Assembly (NCBI RefSeq): GCF_000005505.3 | Contig: NC_016133.3 | Span: 27,258,508 to 27,322,507 of the forward strand | Reading direction: 5' to 3' | Source: Brachypodium distachyon | Lineage: Eukaryota; Streptophyta; Magnoliopsida; Poales; Poaceae | DNA length: 64,000 bases | In this document: piece by piece, positions 30,464 through 41,198 of the stretch | Layout: each line of letters begins with the position of its first letter | Position numbering within the stretch: the first letter of the stretch is position 1 | The notes under the pieces: model-generated | Seen by the model: only the letters and a program-made list of their open reading frames with translations | Database searches by the model: none | Told to the model about the DNA's origin: nothing | Program-made: the position numbers and the translations under genes

Positions 30464-31388
30464 ATGGGCTCCTCAAAGCTCACCACAGCCGTCATTCTTC
30501 TCCTTCTTCCTGCTCTCCTCGCCCCAATGGCCACCGCGGCTTCAAACTCCAACCTCTTCCGCGACTACATCGGCGCCATGTACAACGGCGTCAGGTTCAC
30601 GGACGTGCCGGTGGACCCGCGCGTCCGGGTGGACTACATTCGCCATCGACTACACCACGTCCACGGATCCCCCGACCCCAACGGACGGCCGGTTCAACGT
30701 GTTCTGGCAGGACACGGTGCTGACCCCGGACGCCATCGCCGAGGCCAAGCGGCTCAACCCGAACGTGCGCGTGGCCGTGAGCCTCGGCGGCGCCACGGTG
30801 AGCGGCAAGCCCGTGTTCTTCAACGCCACCTCCGTCGACTCCTGGGTGAGCAACGCCGTCGAATCCCTGACGGCCATCGTGCGGCGCTACGGCCTGGACG
30901 GCATCGACATCGACTACGAGCAGTTCCAGGCGGACCCGGCCACCTTCGCGGCGTGCGCGGGACGCCTCGTGGCGGGGCTCAAGCGCGCCGGAGTCATCAG
31001 CTCCGCGTCCATCGCGCCCTACGGCAACGCCGAGGTGCAGCGGTACTACAGGGCGCTGTGGGCGGACCAGCACGTGCACGGGGCGGACATCGACTATGTG
31101 AACTTCCAGTTCTACGCCTACGGGGCCAGCACCACGGCGGCGCGGTACGTGAGCCTCTTCGACGAGCAGATGGCCAACTACCCGGGGGCCAACATCCTGG
31201 CCAGCTTCACCACGGCGGCCACCACCACCTCCGTGCCCGTCGACGCGGCGCTCAGCGCTTGCCGGACCCTGCAGTCGCAGGGCAAGCTCTATGGCGTCTT
31301 TCTCTGGGCTGCGGATCATTCCAAGAAGCAAGGGTTCAAGTATGAGACGGAAGTGCAGGCCTTGTTGGCTAATGCCACCGGCTATTAG
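30464..31388 (+). pseudogene. Secreted GH18 chitinase (TBC/narbonin-like clade) broken by a frameshift
   Basis: The ATG at 30464 opens a clear signal peptide (MGSSKLTTAV then a Leu/Ala-rich core ending ATAASN), so the ancestral product was secreted. The mature part begins with the FRDYIGAMYNG block. Near 30640 the frame is lost: after GTGGACTACA the next codons in the other frame continue with FAIDYTTS. In intact relatives about three more residues (the HFILA region) lie between, so a small deletion (3n+2 bases, perhaps 8) is inferred. From there the second frame is uninterrupted to TAG at 31386 and keeps the GH18 catalytic motif DGIDIDYE. It is intronless. All else appears intact, so inactivation is recent, or this is a sequencing artefact. 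The 3' flank is replaced by a tandem array after 22 bp. Confidence 0.85.
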
Positions 31389-31410
31389 TCTGTACCAATA
31401 TATTAAATTA

Positions 31411-33630
31411 GAGTTGGTGGTGATGGTGTACGTCATGTTATTAAAATTACAGCCAATAAGCTATTGGAAAAAATTGTAAACAAAACGAAAAGTTTTTTCC
31501 CCACCCTCGAGGCCACCGCAGGCTAGCCCGTTTCCCACGCCGGATCTTGTCTGGCAATGGCGAAACAGACCAGGATCCATCCCCGTCGTGAGGGAAATCC
31601 TCAAGCAGTAAGCGCGGCCTCCAGGCGGCCAGGCTTGATACGATCCATCCATCCATCCTCTCCCTGCCAGAGGTTCCGATTCATGCCCCGTGCGCCGCCT
31701 ACGTGTAGATAGGGAGAAGGAAAGAGCAGGCACTGGGCCGCCAGATCAGGAGTAGTTGGGGAGGGGTAGGCCCGCACATAATGTGGGAAGTGGCGGAGTG
31801 GGCCGCCGGATCTGAAATTGGAGTTGGTGGTGATGGTACGGACGTCGTGGTACGTCGTGTCATCAAAATTACAGCCAATATGCCATCGGAAAAAATTGTA
31901 AAAAAAACGAAAAGTCCCCCCCCCCCGCCCCCAAGGCCACCGCGGGCTAGCCCGTTTCCCGCACCGGATCTTGTCTGGCAGCAGCGAAACAGGCCAGGAT
32001 CCATCCTCGGCGTGAGGGAAATCCTCAAGCAGGGAGCACGGCCTCCAGGCAGCCATGTCGCGATGGCATCTCCAGGCGGCTAGGCCTGATACGATCCATC
32101 CATCCATCCTCTTCCTGCTAGAGGTTCCGATTCGTGCCCCGTGCGCCGCCTACGTGTAGATAGGGAGAAGGGAAGAGTAGGCACTGGGCCGCCAGATCAG
32201 GAGTAGTTGGGGAGGGGTAGGCCCGCACATAATGTGGGAAGTGGCGGAGTGGGCCGCCGGATCTGAAATTGGAGTTGGTGGTGATGGTACGGACGTCGTG
32301 GTACGTCGTGTCATCAAAATTACAGCCAATATGCCATCGGAAAAAATTGTAAAAAAAATGAAAAGCCCCCCCCCCCCCCCGCCCCCAAGGCCACCGCGGG
32401 CTAGCCCGTTTCCCGCACCGGATCTTGTCTGGCAGCAGCGAAACAGGCCAGGATCCATCCTCGGCGTGAGGGAAATCCTCAAGCAGGGAGCACGGCCTCC
32501 AGGCAGCCATGTCGCGATGGCATCTCCAGGCGGCCAGGCTTGATACGATCCATCCATCCATCCTCTCCCTGCCAGAGGTTCCGATTCATGCCCCGTGCGC
32601 CGCCTACGTGTAGATAGGGAGAAGGAAAGAGCAGGCACTGGGCCGCCAGATCAGGAGTAGTTGGGGAGGGGTAGGCCCGCACATAATGTGGGAAGTGGCG
32701 GAGTGGGCCGCCGGATCTGAAATTGGAGTTGGTGGTGATGGTACGGACGTCGTGGTACGTCGTGTCATCAAAATTACAGCCAATATGCCATCGGAAAAAA
32801 TTGTAAAAAAAACGAAAAGTCCCCCCCCCCCCCGCCCCCAAGGCCACCGCGGGCTAGCCCGTTTCCCGCACCGGATCTTGTCTGGCAGCAGCGAAACAGG
32901 CCAGGATCCATCCTCGGCGTGAGGGAAATCCTCAAGCAGGGAGCACGGCCTCCAGGCAGCCATGTCGCGATGGCATCTCCAGGCGGCTAGGCCTGATACG
33001 ATCCATCCATCCATCCTCTTTCTGCTAGAGGTTCCGATTCGTGCCCCGTGCGCCGCCTACGTGTAGATAGGGAGAAGGGAAGAGCAGGCACTGGGCCGCC
33101 AGATCAGGAGTAGTTGGGGAGGGGTAGGCCCGCACATAATGTGGGAAGTGGCGGAGTGGGCCGCCGGATCTGAAATTGGAGTTTGTGGTGATGGTACGGA
33201 CGTCGTGGTACGTCGTGTCATCAAAATTACAGCCAATATGCCATCGGAAAAAATTGTAAAAAAAACGAAAAGTCCCCCCCCCCCCCCCGCCCCCAAGGCC
33301 ACCGCGGGCTAGCCCGTTTCCCGCACCGGATCTTGTCTGGCAGCAGCGAAACAGGCCAGGATCCATCCTCGGCGTGAGGGAAATCCTCAAGCAGGGAGCA
33401 CGGCCTCCAGGCAGCCATGTCGCGATGGCATCTCCAGGCGGCTAGGCCTGATACGATCCATCCATCCATCCTCTTTCTGCTAGAGGTTCCGATTCGTGCC
33501 CCGTGCGCCGCCTACGTGTAGATAGGGAGAAGGGAAGAGCAGGCACTGGGCCGCCAGATCAGGAGTAGTTGGGGAGGGGTAGGCCCGCACATAATGTGGG
33601 AAGTGGCAGAGTGGGCCGCCGGATCTGGAA
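31411..33630. repeat. Tandem array of five ~453-bp units with a poly-C tract
   Basis: Units start at GAGTTGGTGG or its variant: 31411 (410 bp), 31821 (451), 32272 (454), 32726 (453) and 33179 (about 452), the last ending where the sequence diverges near 33630. Every unit carries the invariant words CATCCATCCATCC, CGCCTACGTGTAGATAGGGA and TTACAGCCAATA. A C-run varies in length between units. Unit 1 is the most diverged and lacks about 28-40 bp around CAGCCATGTCGCGATGGCAT. Units 4 and 5 share CTCTTTCTGCTAG, so they are probably the newest copies. Apparent reading frames inside are by-products of base composition. Confidence 0.95.
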
Positions 33631-34027
33631 TGACATGGGTTGGTTGTGCAAAAGATTAAAAACAAAGTTAAACCGATCATGCCGTACCGCCCGCGGGCCT
33701 GTGACAATGGCTTGCGGGCTGGCACGCCCGCTTAGTTCCGTGCCAAGCCGAGTCCATGACGAACCAAGCACGGGGAGCTCGCGGGCTTTTTGGCTCTGCA
33801 CGTTGGCCACCTATAGTCATGTGGTAGCGCAACGTCTTTTATTTTTTTATTGATGATCAAGTTTTTGCGAGCACATGTAGTCAAAGTGAAAGAGACATCA
33901 TGTGCATAATAACAGGATTATCTTGTTTGTGTGTGATATGTTCTCCGCAATGACACAAATTCGGTTCACTTCAAGCCTTCATGTCGATTTCTGCATAGTT
34001 TCGTCACTTTGTATTTACAGGAGAGAG
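33631..34027. other. Unique sequence after the tandem array
   Basis: The first 170 bp is GC-rich and the rest AT-rich. No gene is recognised. It may be the 3' interior of the Helitron-like element whose terminus follows. Confidence 0.35.
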
Positions 34028-34065
34028 TGTGATGGCCGGTTGCAACGCACGGGGATTTCAACTAG
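34028..34065 (+). mobile_element. Helitron-like 3' terminus
   Basis: GGCCGGTTGCAACGCACGGG contains the palindromic core GTTGCAAC with a degraded stem. It is followed about 10 bases later by CTAG and then T, the layout of grass Helitron 3' ends (hairpin, short spacer, CTAG, host T). The matching 5' end is uncertain; TCTGTACC at 31388 is one candidate. Confidence 0.45.
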
Positions 34066-34950
34066 TTATTCATATTTTCGGGTTAAACCATATAATAAGA
34101 AATAAAAAATACGTCCGATTTTACAAGTTGGAGCGTATATGTTCGGTTTTGCTATTTCTAACATGACTGAGCATTAACTATCTCTAAGTTGAACCGTTCG
34201 ATCAAACAACTGAGGTTCGTGCAAGATTCACGCAAATATAGAGAACATCTTGATCCAGTGGCTACGATTGTCGATCAAGAGTATGTTTCATATGATTTTG
34301 GTATACACGGTACCCGTTTTATAACGGAATTGATAGTTCTCACGCAAATGAGAATTAACTGTCTCAGCTCCATTTCATCAAAAAAAAAAAACTGTCTCAG
34401 CTCCACGGCTCCACCCACAGACACGTCCGATCTTTTTGAGCGAAATCTTACGAGGGGATAAGTTTTTTCCTTAATCTAATTAGCACGTGTGCGCATGGCT
34501 ATCTCCCCGTGCGACGCATTCCAATGGAGCCGCACTTATAGTGGGACTGGAACATGTATGCACAAGCATTAATTATTAAATTTAAATTTTCAAACTAATT
34601 ATCTTCTCAACCGTTAATTTGATTAAAAATCCGTTTTCATGGTTGAAAGTGAGTGTTGAAGTGTTCCAATGAGTAAGATATGACATATAAGGACAATGAT
34701 TGAGTGTTTACATAGGTGCACGTTAATGCTTAGCAAACTGGTAATCCAACTAATATTAATCGGGTAAACAAATGATTATAACGTGATAACTTTCAACAAA
34801 AAAATGTCATCAAAACATAGCGATCTGAAATCTAATTGTATAAATCTCGACGCGATAAAGCTAACGGTGAAACGGCTCGTCAATTGGATACATAGTTGTG
34901 TTTGGACAATAAAAAAAATTAAATTTAGAGCCGAGAAAAACATGTGGCAC
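34066..34950. other. Intergenic, no gene recognised
   Basis: AT-rich, without recognisable coding or repeat structure beyond a short duplicated CTGTCTCAGCTCCA at about 34358-34405. Confidence 0.5.
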
Positions 34951-35198
34951 TAAGAGTGTGTTCCGTGAGAGCCAACACTCCAAGCCAAAAAAAAATATTT
35001 GGCAACCAATAATTTTTTGGTTCTTGCTTGATTTGTTGCCAACATTTTGGTTGCCAATTTGGACCACCACATCTCTCTCACACATCCTTACATATACTCC
35101 TTATTCGGTAGGACAAAGTGAGAGTTGAGAAATCGTTGGCCAAATAATTGGCAGCCCTCATTCGGTAGGACTAAAGAGGGCACCAGCCAAACACAGAT
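34951..35198. mobile_element. Possible Tourist-like MITE
   Basis: The left end, near GAGTGTGTTCCGTGAGAGCC, and the right end, near GGCACCAGCCAAACACAG, are weakly inverted (GTGTTTGGCTGGTGCC as reverse complement). Internal TTGGTTGCCAA-type words and the repeated ATTCGGTAGGAC at 35102 and 35160 support a MITE or a tandem remnant. Boundaries are uncertain. Confidence 0.4.
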
Positions 35199-35199
35199 A

Positions 35200-36090
35200 C
35201 ATCTATTTCCTTGCTAAGACTCTTTTCTGGAAAGATACCTGGTGCAAACCTTTTCCCCAGATTGTATGGCATCACTTTTACTAAACATGTCACACTGCAA
35301 AAAGTGAAAATGGAGGGGGCTGAAATTATCCAGTTCAAAAGAACTTTGTTTGGAGATACTGCTGAGCAATGGGATCAGGTCAGAGGCACCCTTGATCTCC
35401 AAGTTCTTTCTGAAGAAGAAGAAGATACAGATAGATGGAGACTGGGTCCCAGTTTCTCAGTAAGATCTCTGTATCTCAACCTCAGAATGTCTAATATGGT
35501 GAATTACAGGAAAAATGTGGACTATCAAAATTCCACAAAAGATTAAGATTCTGTGGCTTGTTATCAAGAATAGAATACTGACTAAAGACAATCTGTTGAG
35601 ACGTGGGTGGGAGGGAGATGCACATTGCCATTTCTGCACTGCACCCGAAACTGTGGATCACCTTTTTTTCTCCTGCCCGCTGGTCCGTTTCCTGTGGGGA
35701 GTTGTGATGTGCGCCTTTGGCCTTTCCACAACTCCCAAAACGATGGCTGAGCTGATGGGGGATTGGTTATCCTCCTTTTCCTCTGTTCAGAGACGTTTGG
35801 TTTTGAGTGGCAGTGCTGCTGTCATCTGGTCCCTCTGAAAGACCAGAAATGATGCATGCTTCAAGCATAAATTCCCTGATGATCATGCCTCTGTTGTTTT
35901 CTCATTGTGTAATCACCTACAGAAAGAAGCAAATCGAAGCAACCTATGATCCAACCTCTGATGTTTTCTCATTGTGTAATCACCTGCAGAAAGAAGCAAA
36001 TCGAAGCAAGCTAGAGAAGGCAGCTCTGATGCTCAAGGTGGTGATCTCTGAAGCTTTCTCAGGTAAAACTTGGCGGTTTCTCTAATGGAA
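35200..36090 (+). pseudogene. LINE (L1-type) reverse-transcriptase C-terminal fragment with zinc-binding domain
   Basis: Across two frames the segment encodes the region after the polymerase of plant LINEs: an FSVRSLY block, then KIPQKIKILWLV and the zinc-binding signature CHFC followed by DHLFFSCPLVRFLW (C-x2-C ... H-x4-C). A TGA at 35836 breaks the frame before the TRNDACF block. A local tandem duplication (about 63 bp, 35888-36014, around TTTTCTCATTGTGTAATCAC) adds further damage. The 5' part of the element is missing, the usual LINE truncation. Confidence 0.8.
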
Positions 36091-36120
36091 ATTGGTGGGG
36101 AGAGCCCACTATTTCAAAAA

Positions 36121-36152
36121 CTAGTTAAGTGACAGTGCGTTGCAACGGAATA
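36121..36152 (-). mobile_element. Helitron-like 3' terminus, minus strand
   Basis: On the minus strand CCGTTGCAACGCACTGTCAC is followed by TTAACTAG and then T. The core GTTGCAACGCAC is shared with the terminus at 34028-34065, so the two probably belong to the same family in opposite orientation. No 5' end was found. Confidence 0.4.
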
Positions 36153-37985
36153 AAAGAAAGATACATGTGAGACTCAAGTACACGTCCATTTCATGTCAAA
36201 GATATGTTTCTCAACATTGTTTTCTCGACAGATTGTCAAGTCCTGCAAAGGGCGCTATCTACGTCGGATTATGATGCGGCGTCGCTGGGAGCGATGTTCA
36301 ATTGTTCATAGAAGCCAAGTATATTCTCCATATGTCCTTCGTGTATTCTTCGGTCATGTTTTGTCCTCGGTCGGCTCATGCTTTAGCCGCTTTGGGGTCT
36401 TGTTTAGTGTTCTTAGTTCATGAACAGTGGATGTTTAAAAAAAATTGGATTGCATTCAAATAACAGACCTCAGCCTCAACTGTCCAAATTCTATTCATGC
36501 GATATACAAAGAAGGAAATTCAGAACAAAGCCACACAAAGGTGTAGCCAATGGCCTAATGCAGTAGCAGAACCAAAAAAGGGGGACATTGGTGAACAATA
36601 GATGGGTTAGAGAAAAACTAAAGACACATAAGAAACATTCTCTCTTTGCAACGGTACAACAAATAAAATGATAAATTCTAAAACATGTATCAAAACATTC
36701 TCTCTTTGGTCTTCTTTGACAACCACTAAACATCCCTTAAATATTTTTTTCCTAAGATTTTGTTTCTATACTCTACTTTCTCAAAAGACAATGATACCTT
36801 TCCTTCTTAAAATTATATAGCATTACCTGATCAAAAATAGTATTGGGACTAAATAGCTTCACTCCTTTTAGTTCTCTCCACTACCTCACTTCACACATAA
36901 AAAAAAGTTAGAAGCAGCACATATTTAGAAAAAGAACTATGAGAAAATAAGACATGAATGAATGAGAGGGCATCCTATTCCAAAATAAATTTTACATGCA
37001 ATATTTTAAGTCTACGCATACATCCATGTCTTGCCTGGAGAGTATGTCTTCTAATTCTATTTTACCTCGACGTTTGATTATTCCAAACCACGTGAGGCGG
37101 GACAAAAAGACCAGGAGAAAATGCATGCATTTTGTAAAAGTTGATGTTATTACGAAGGGAAAAGAAGCCTACAGAGACATATTTTGGGCGAATAATACAT
37201 TTTCCTTATATTTTATTTCCATGGGCAAATATCTTACCAAAGCAATGTCATCATCTATAGTTGTTGGAAATTCACCTCCACTTTTGATCAATCAGTATTA
37301 GCACGGTACACCATGGGCAAATATCTTACCAAAGCAATGTTGTCATCTAGAGTATTTTGTACCTACATGTTTTCTTCTATTTGAATAGTTCTTCATTCTT
37401 TAGCTGTAAAGGCCTGCACCAGTGATTGTTTGCACTTTATGAAACAAGGAGTAAACGAGAGCTGACAGTGTGGTATGTGTTGCATGATCAACAACACAGC
37501 AGGTCCGCACTTCTCCTCCATCGGGATTTTGGGATCTTCATTCACATGATTGCCCTGAATCTACTATTTTCGTAAGGCATCTTGGCCAGATGCTTTTAGT
37601 GCCCTGCAAATAGAAGCTCAAGCTTTACTTCTTTCTGATATCATGTATCAAAATTTTATCTTGCAGCCTTGCAGGATATCAGTTCATCAGAGAGAATCAA
37701 ATTTTGGCTCATGTGTCAAATATAGATGTTATGAAAAGTCCATCAGGCTGCAACTTAGATATTCTTTTCTTCAGACTACTTAGCAGTTGGTATACGACAT
37801 AATCTGACCTGTGCTATCCACTACTCACTATACAAAATGACGTCAAATGGTAAATATAACTATGAGCAAGAATTCTGTACGCGAAGAGCAAGTGACACTC
37901 TCAATAGAACATTACCGAATAGTGCAAACTTTAACGGTATTGGTACAACAAGAAAAAAATGTCTTTTAAAAGTCACATTGTGCAA
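36153..37985. other. Intergenic, no gene recognised
   Basis: AT-rich sequence with short chance reading frames. A 40-bp word beginning CCATGGGCAAATATCTTACC occurs twice (about 37218 and 37311) as a local direct duplication. Nothing else is supportable. Confidence 0.5.
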
Positions 37986-37989
37986 AGTT

Positions 37990-38480
37990 TCAAGTGCAGT
38001 AGCAAAAAAGAATGAACATACATGTGGCTCATAAATATCGGCAATGGTTACTGGGTCAAAAGTATCCATTCATCCTCTGACAGATATTTGACACTGTACA
38101 TAAAGGGCAAACGAGAAAATAACTACAAGTCCTGACAACAGATGAGCAGTTCATGATGGTTATAGGCCAAACCTTTGGTTATAGGCCACATCGTCAAGAG
38201 CAGGAAAAAAATTATGTGAGAAAACTGGAGGTGTAAGCCTACAACCAACCTTGCGCACATCAATGGTTCTTCCAGATTTTGCAGTATTGCTTTACATATG
38301 GGATCATCAATGGTTCTTCCAGATTTTGCAGTATTGCTTTACATATGGGATCATCTGGGATTAAAACACCCACCTGCCTCTTTTTCACATACCTAGTAGA
38401 TGAACCGTGCTTGATACATTGCTTTGGCAATTTCTTGGTTGCAGGTAAAATAAGACACATATCAAATATAAGACTTATTA
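37990..38480 (-). pseudogene. Sua5/YrdC-like (threonylcarbamoyl-AMP synthase) gene fragment
   Basis: On the minus strand, 38462-38350 encodes LPATKKLPKQCIKHG and then VGVLIPDDPICKAILQN, typical of plant Sua5/YrdC proteins that make threonylcarbamoyl-AMP for tRNA t6A37. A second segment (about 38072-38018) encodes FDPVTIADIYEPH, which follows further along in that family. A 47-bp tandem duplication (38261-38307 and 38308-38354) shifts the frame, and two extra bases before the second segment shift it again. The N-terminal half of the domain and the C-terminus are absent. It is a dead fragment, either a decayed gene or a captured piece. Confidence 0.7.
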
Positions 38481-38494
38481 TGCAGAGTTACTGA

Positions 38495-39024
38495 CTAATC
38501 AGACAAAGAAGAGGGACGTCGTCGCACTGGAAGCGACCTGGCTGGTGGAGGTGGACTCTCTCGAAGTCCCTCCATTAGCGGTGACCGGCAGGGGCAGGGG
38601 CAGCGGGCGGAGGCTGCTGGCGGCAGCGGCTCGATAAGGAGGGCAGGGGTGGGGGCGGCGGAGGCAGAGGCGGCTCGATGAGGAGGAGAGTCGGGGTGGG
38701 GGCAGGGGTAGCGGGCAGAGGCCGGCGACGCTCTCCTCAGGCATTCGTCCTCGGCGGCAGGAACTGGCGCAGGAGGCGCTGCGTCCCATGGCAGCGTCCG
38801 TGGGGACCAGCAGTGCCGCACCCCATGGCGGCGGCGACGCGCAGGTCGGGGAGGAGCAGGTGGCACGCGGGCAGCGGGCTGGGTGAGACGCGAGAAAAGA
38901 AAAGAGGAGAAAAACGATTCAGGAAATCAGCAGTACGGGCGGTGGCATGGAACTGTAATTTCTCTAAAGTTGACGTACGATGGACTAACGTAACTGTGAA
39001 TTAAAGAGTAGTAAAGATATTGCT
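38495..39024. other. GC-rich block of unknown nature
   Basis: From 38495 to 38870 the sequence is a Gly/Ala/Pro/Arg-type low-complexity GC block that could be a decayed first exon upstream (on the minus strand) of the Sua5-like fragment. It has no recognisable motif, so I do not call a gene. The remaining 150 bp is AT-rich. Confidence 0.3.
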
Positions 39025-39669
39025 GATTTTTTTTTAAATAATACGATTTTTTTAATCATTTTCGGAAATAATACGCGTTTTTCAAAAATTTCAGGAATAA
39101 TACAGCCTCGGCCTGGCCCAAGCCGAATGGAGCCTCAGTCGGCCCAGCCAGGGCCGACTGGAGCCGACCGGGGGCTCCCTGCGCCCGTTCCCTTTTTCTT
39201 TATTCCTTCTCTCCTCCTTCCCTTCTTCCTCCCCGGCCCGAGCAGCCCAGCGCCCAGCCCCCTGCGCCCGTTCCCTTCTGTTCTTCTTCTGCTCTTCTTC
39301 TTCCTAAAAAATGTCCCCAATTTCTAGCCAAACTTGGTGAGTTTTGTTCCTGTTTAACCCACAAAACTGCATCCTCTTGCTATTTAGCACCCAATGACAC
39401 TTTGATCTACTGTTTTCATAGAACATGTAGAGCTAATTTCGTGTTGCTAAGTTGGGGCAATGGTGGTGGTTTGGAGCAGTTTGGAGGTGGTGCTCATCTA
39501 GTGACTGTGAGGCTACTCGAGGTCGGCATTCACACACTTCAAGGGTAAATCACAATCTCTCACATATTTATCCTATAATATATATGTTTACGAGGATACG
39601 TGTGTATGTATATATAGAAGTATGTTTTAGGGTTTGGTAGTGCTCATTATTTTGGACAACGGTTAATGT

Positions 39670-39975
39670 CGTACTGCTTAGTATTTCATGCGTCTAAATA
39701 TTATGATCGGTAGTAATATGTCTTGATAGACTAGATTTTTTTTTATGCCGTACTATTTAGTATTTGACGGGTATTAATATTTTTAATCTGCCGTACTGCT
39801 TAGTATTGCGTCTAAATAATATGGCCGGTAGTAATATGTTTTGATAGGCTAGATTTTTTTTATGCCGTACTGTTTAGTATTTGACGCTAATCTGCCGTAC
39901 TGCTTAGTATTTGACGCGTCTTAATATTTTTTATATGCCGTATTGCTTAGTATTTGACGCGTCTAAACATTTTTT
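39670..39975. repeat. Degenerate tandem repeats inside the MULE
   Basis: The phrase TGCCGTACTGCTTAGTATTT recurs about six times with variants (39670, 39748, 39790, 39863, 39894, 39937), spaced roughly 40-80 bp and joined by ACGCGTCTAAATA and AGGCTAGATTTTTTTTATGC words. They lie directly before the MULE coding fragment, where an intron or leader would be. Confidence 0.7.
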
Positions 39976-39979
39976 TAGG

Positions 39980-40636
39980 CATCAGAGTTGTCCGGTATAG
40001 TGAAGTTTGTTTTTTACTACGGTTCCGGTACTGCCTTAACAACCGAGCATGGAGCTGATCTGAGTCAGTTTAAGTATGTGGAATTGGATCTAACGGCCCC
40101 TCAAACATGGACCTTTAGTCAGTTGCAGGAATGGTGGGTAGGATGTTTAGCGCTCAGTCCTGAAACATACACCGTCCGTGTGCAAGCATTGTGGACCAAG
40201 TCAAGTTCAAATATTTTCTAGGTTTTGAGACCGATAGACCGGACATCAAAGTGGGTGCGCTGGTTACAAAGTTGCGAGAAAAGGGAAACTACACCTGTCG
40301 CCTTAATCTAGATTGTCGCTCATGAGACCAATCCAACTGAAGGCGAGGGTGAATCAAATTATGACTTGTCCATTTGTGTCGAATGCTAGAGGTGGTGGTT
40401 ATGAATCAGGCCAGTGCTCCGAGGCAGTAGGAGAGGATGAGTACACTGGCGAGACAGATGCGGACGAAGAAGATGGTCACTTGCAGAACCAGAGGGAGGA
40501 TGAAGATACAGATGGTCGTAGTTCTTATGACGATAAGTCTCATGAGTCGGACGAAGCGAAGGTGCCGATTTCTGCATCATTGAATCAGGACTTCTCTTCA
40601 GTTATAACCGTGAACGATGGGCACGACTCTACATGA
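39980..40636 (+). pseudogene. N-terminal fragment of a MULE transposase-type protein
   Basis: The segment VKFVFYYGSGTAL, then GADLSQFKYVELDL, SPETYTVRVQALW and (in another frame) VLRPIDRTSKWVRW matches the N-terminal domain that precedes the transposase in grass Mutator-like proteins. The frame shifts at about 40220 and again near 40310. The last part is an acidic Asp/Glu-rich tail ending at a TGA (40634). The catalytic DDE core is entirely missing, so the element is defective. Confidence 0.75.
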
Positions 40637-40833
40637 CAATATCATCAGAACAATATTGCTAAGAGTGACAGGCCGGCCTTCAGTCGGCCTGGCCAAGGCC
40701 GAATGGTCCTAATCAGCTTCGGCCAGGCCGACTCGAACTAATCGGCCTGGGCGAGGCCGATGCCGTATTATTTTTTAAAAACGCATATTATTTTCAAAAA
40801 ATTTAAAAAAATCATATTATTTTAAAAAAAATC

Positions 40834-41198
40834 TCCCAGCTCGGACGATATGTCACCGGCTCGGGTTCATCCGAACACGCCGAACAGAATTACTACCCGA
40901 TGCAAGCTAAGATATGACAGGGCAACTGCCACGTTCGTAAAGAAAAAAGGACAAACAAAATATCACGCGTTGGACACCGACAAGTGCCCAAACGAAGCCA
41001 GATCTGCGGGTGCCAACGGAGAAAGCGTAAGCCACGTCGGGAGTAGACTTCGACACCTGCGTAAGCTACCGTACATGCCCCACCCGTTGGTGAGTGAGCG
41101 TCCACGGATCACCGAGGATAAGAACCAGACTAGAAGCAGAGCAGCCATCTAAAGACTGCTCCGCTCCCCCTCTCTTCTTCACATCCAAGTACCCATCC
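40834..41198 (+). promoter_or_regulatory. Upstream region of the SEP1-like gene
   Basis: 365 bp between the MULE end and the SEP1 start. It has short TA-poor GC-mixed sequence and a pyrimidine-rich leader (CCGCTCCCCCTCTCTTCTTC, 41161-41180). No TATA box is obvious. The MULE therefore ends within the promoter-proximal region of this gene. Confidence 0.4.

Larger units (their letters stand above)
39025..40833 (+). mobile_element. Non-autonomous Mutator-like element with ~85-bp terminal inverted repeats
   Basis: The left end (39025-39110) begins GATTTTTTTTAAATAATACG. The reverse complement of the right end (40750-40833) begins GATTTTTTTTAAAATAATAT. The two stay alignable for about 85 bp, including ATACG/ATATG-CGTTTTT and ACGGCATCGGC/ACAGCCTCGGC. 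Inside are a CT-rich leader, a run of degenerate repeats around GCCGTACTGCTTAGTATTTG (39670-39960) and a MULE-type N-terminal coding fragment. A 9-bp target duplication could not be found, so the exact edges remain open. Confidence 0.8.

Noticed and set aside
30597..31436. 279-codon minus-strand reading frame opposite the chitinase
   Set aside because: It mirrors the GC-rich third positions of the chitinase coding strand. The plus strand carries the GH18 motif.
31601..33469. Several 100-168 codon reading frames on the minus strand in the tandem array
   Set aside because: They repeat once per unit, change with the length of the C-run, and encode no known motif; they are by-products of GC-rich repeated sequence.
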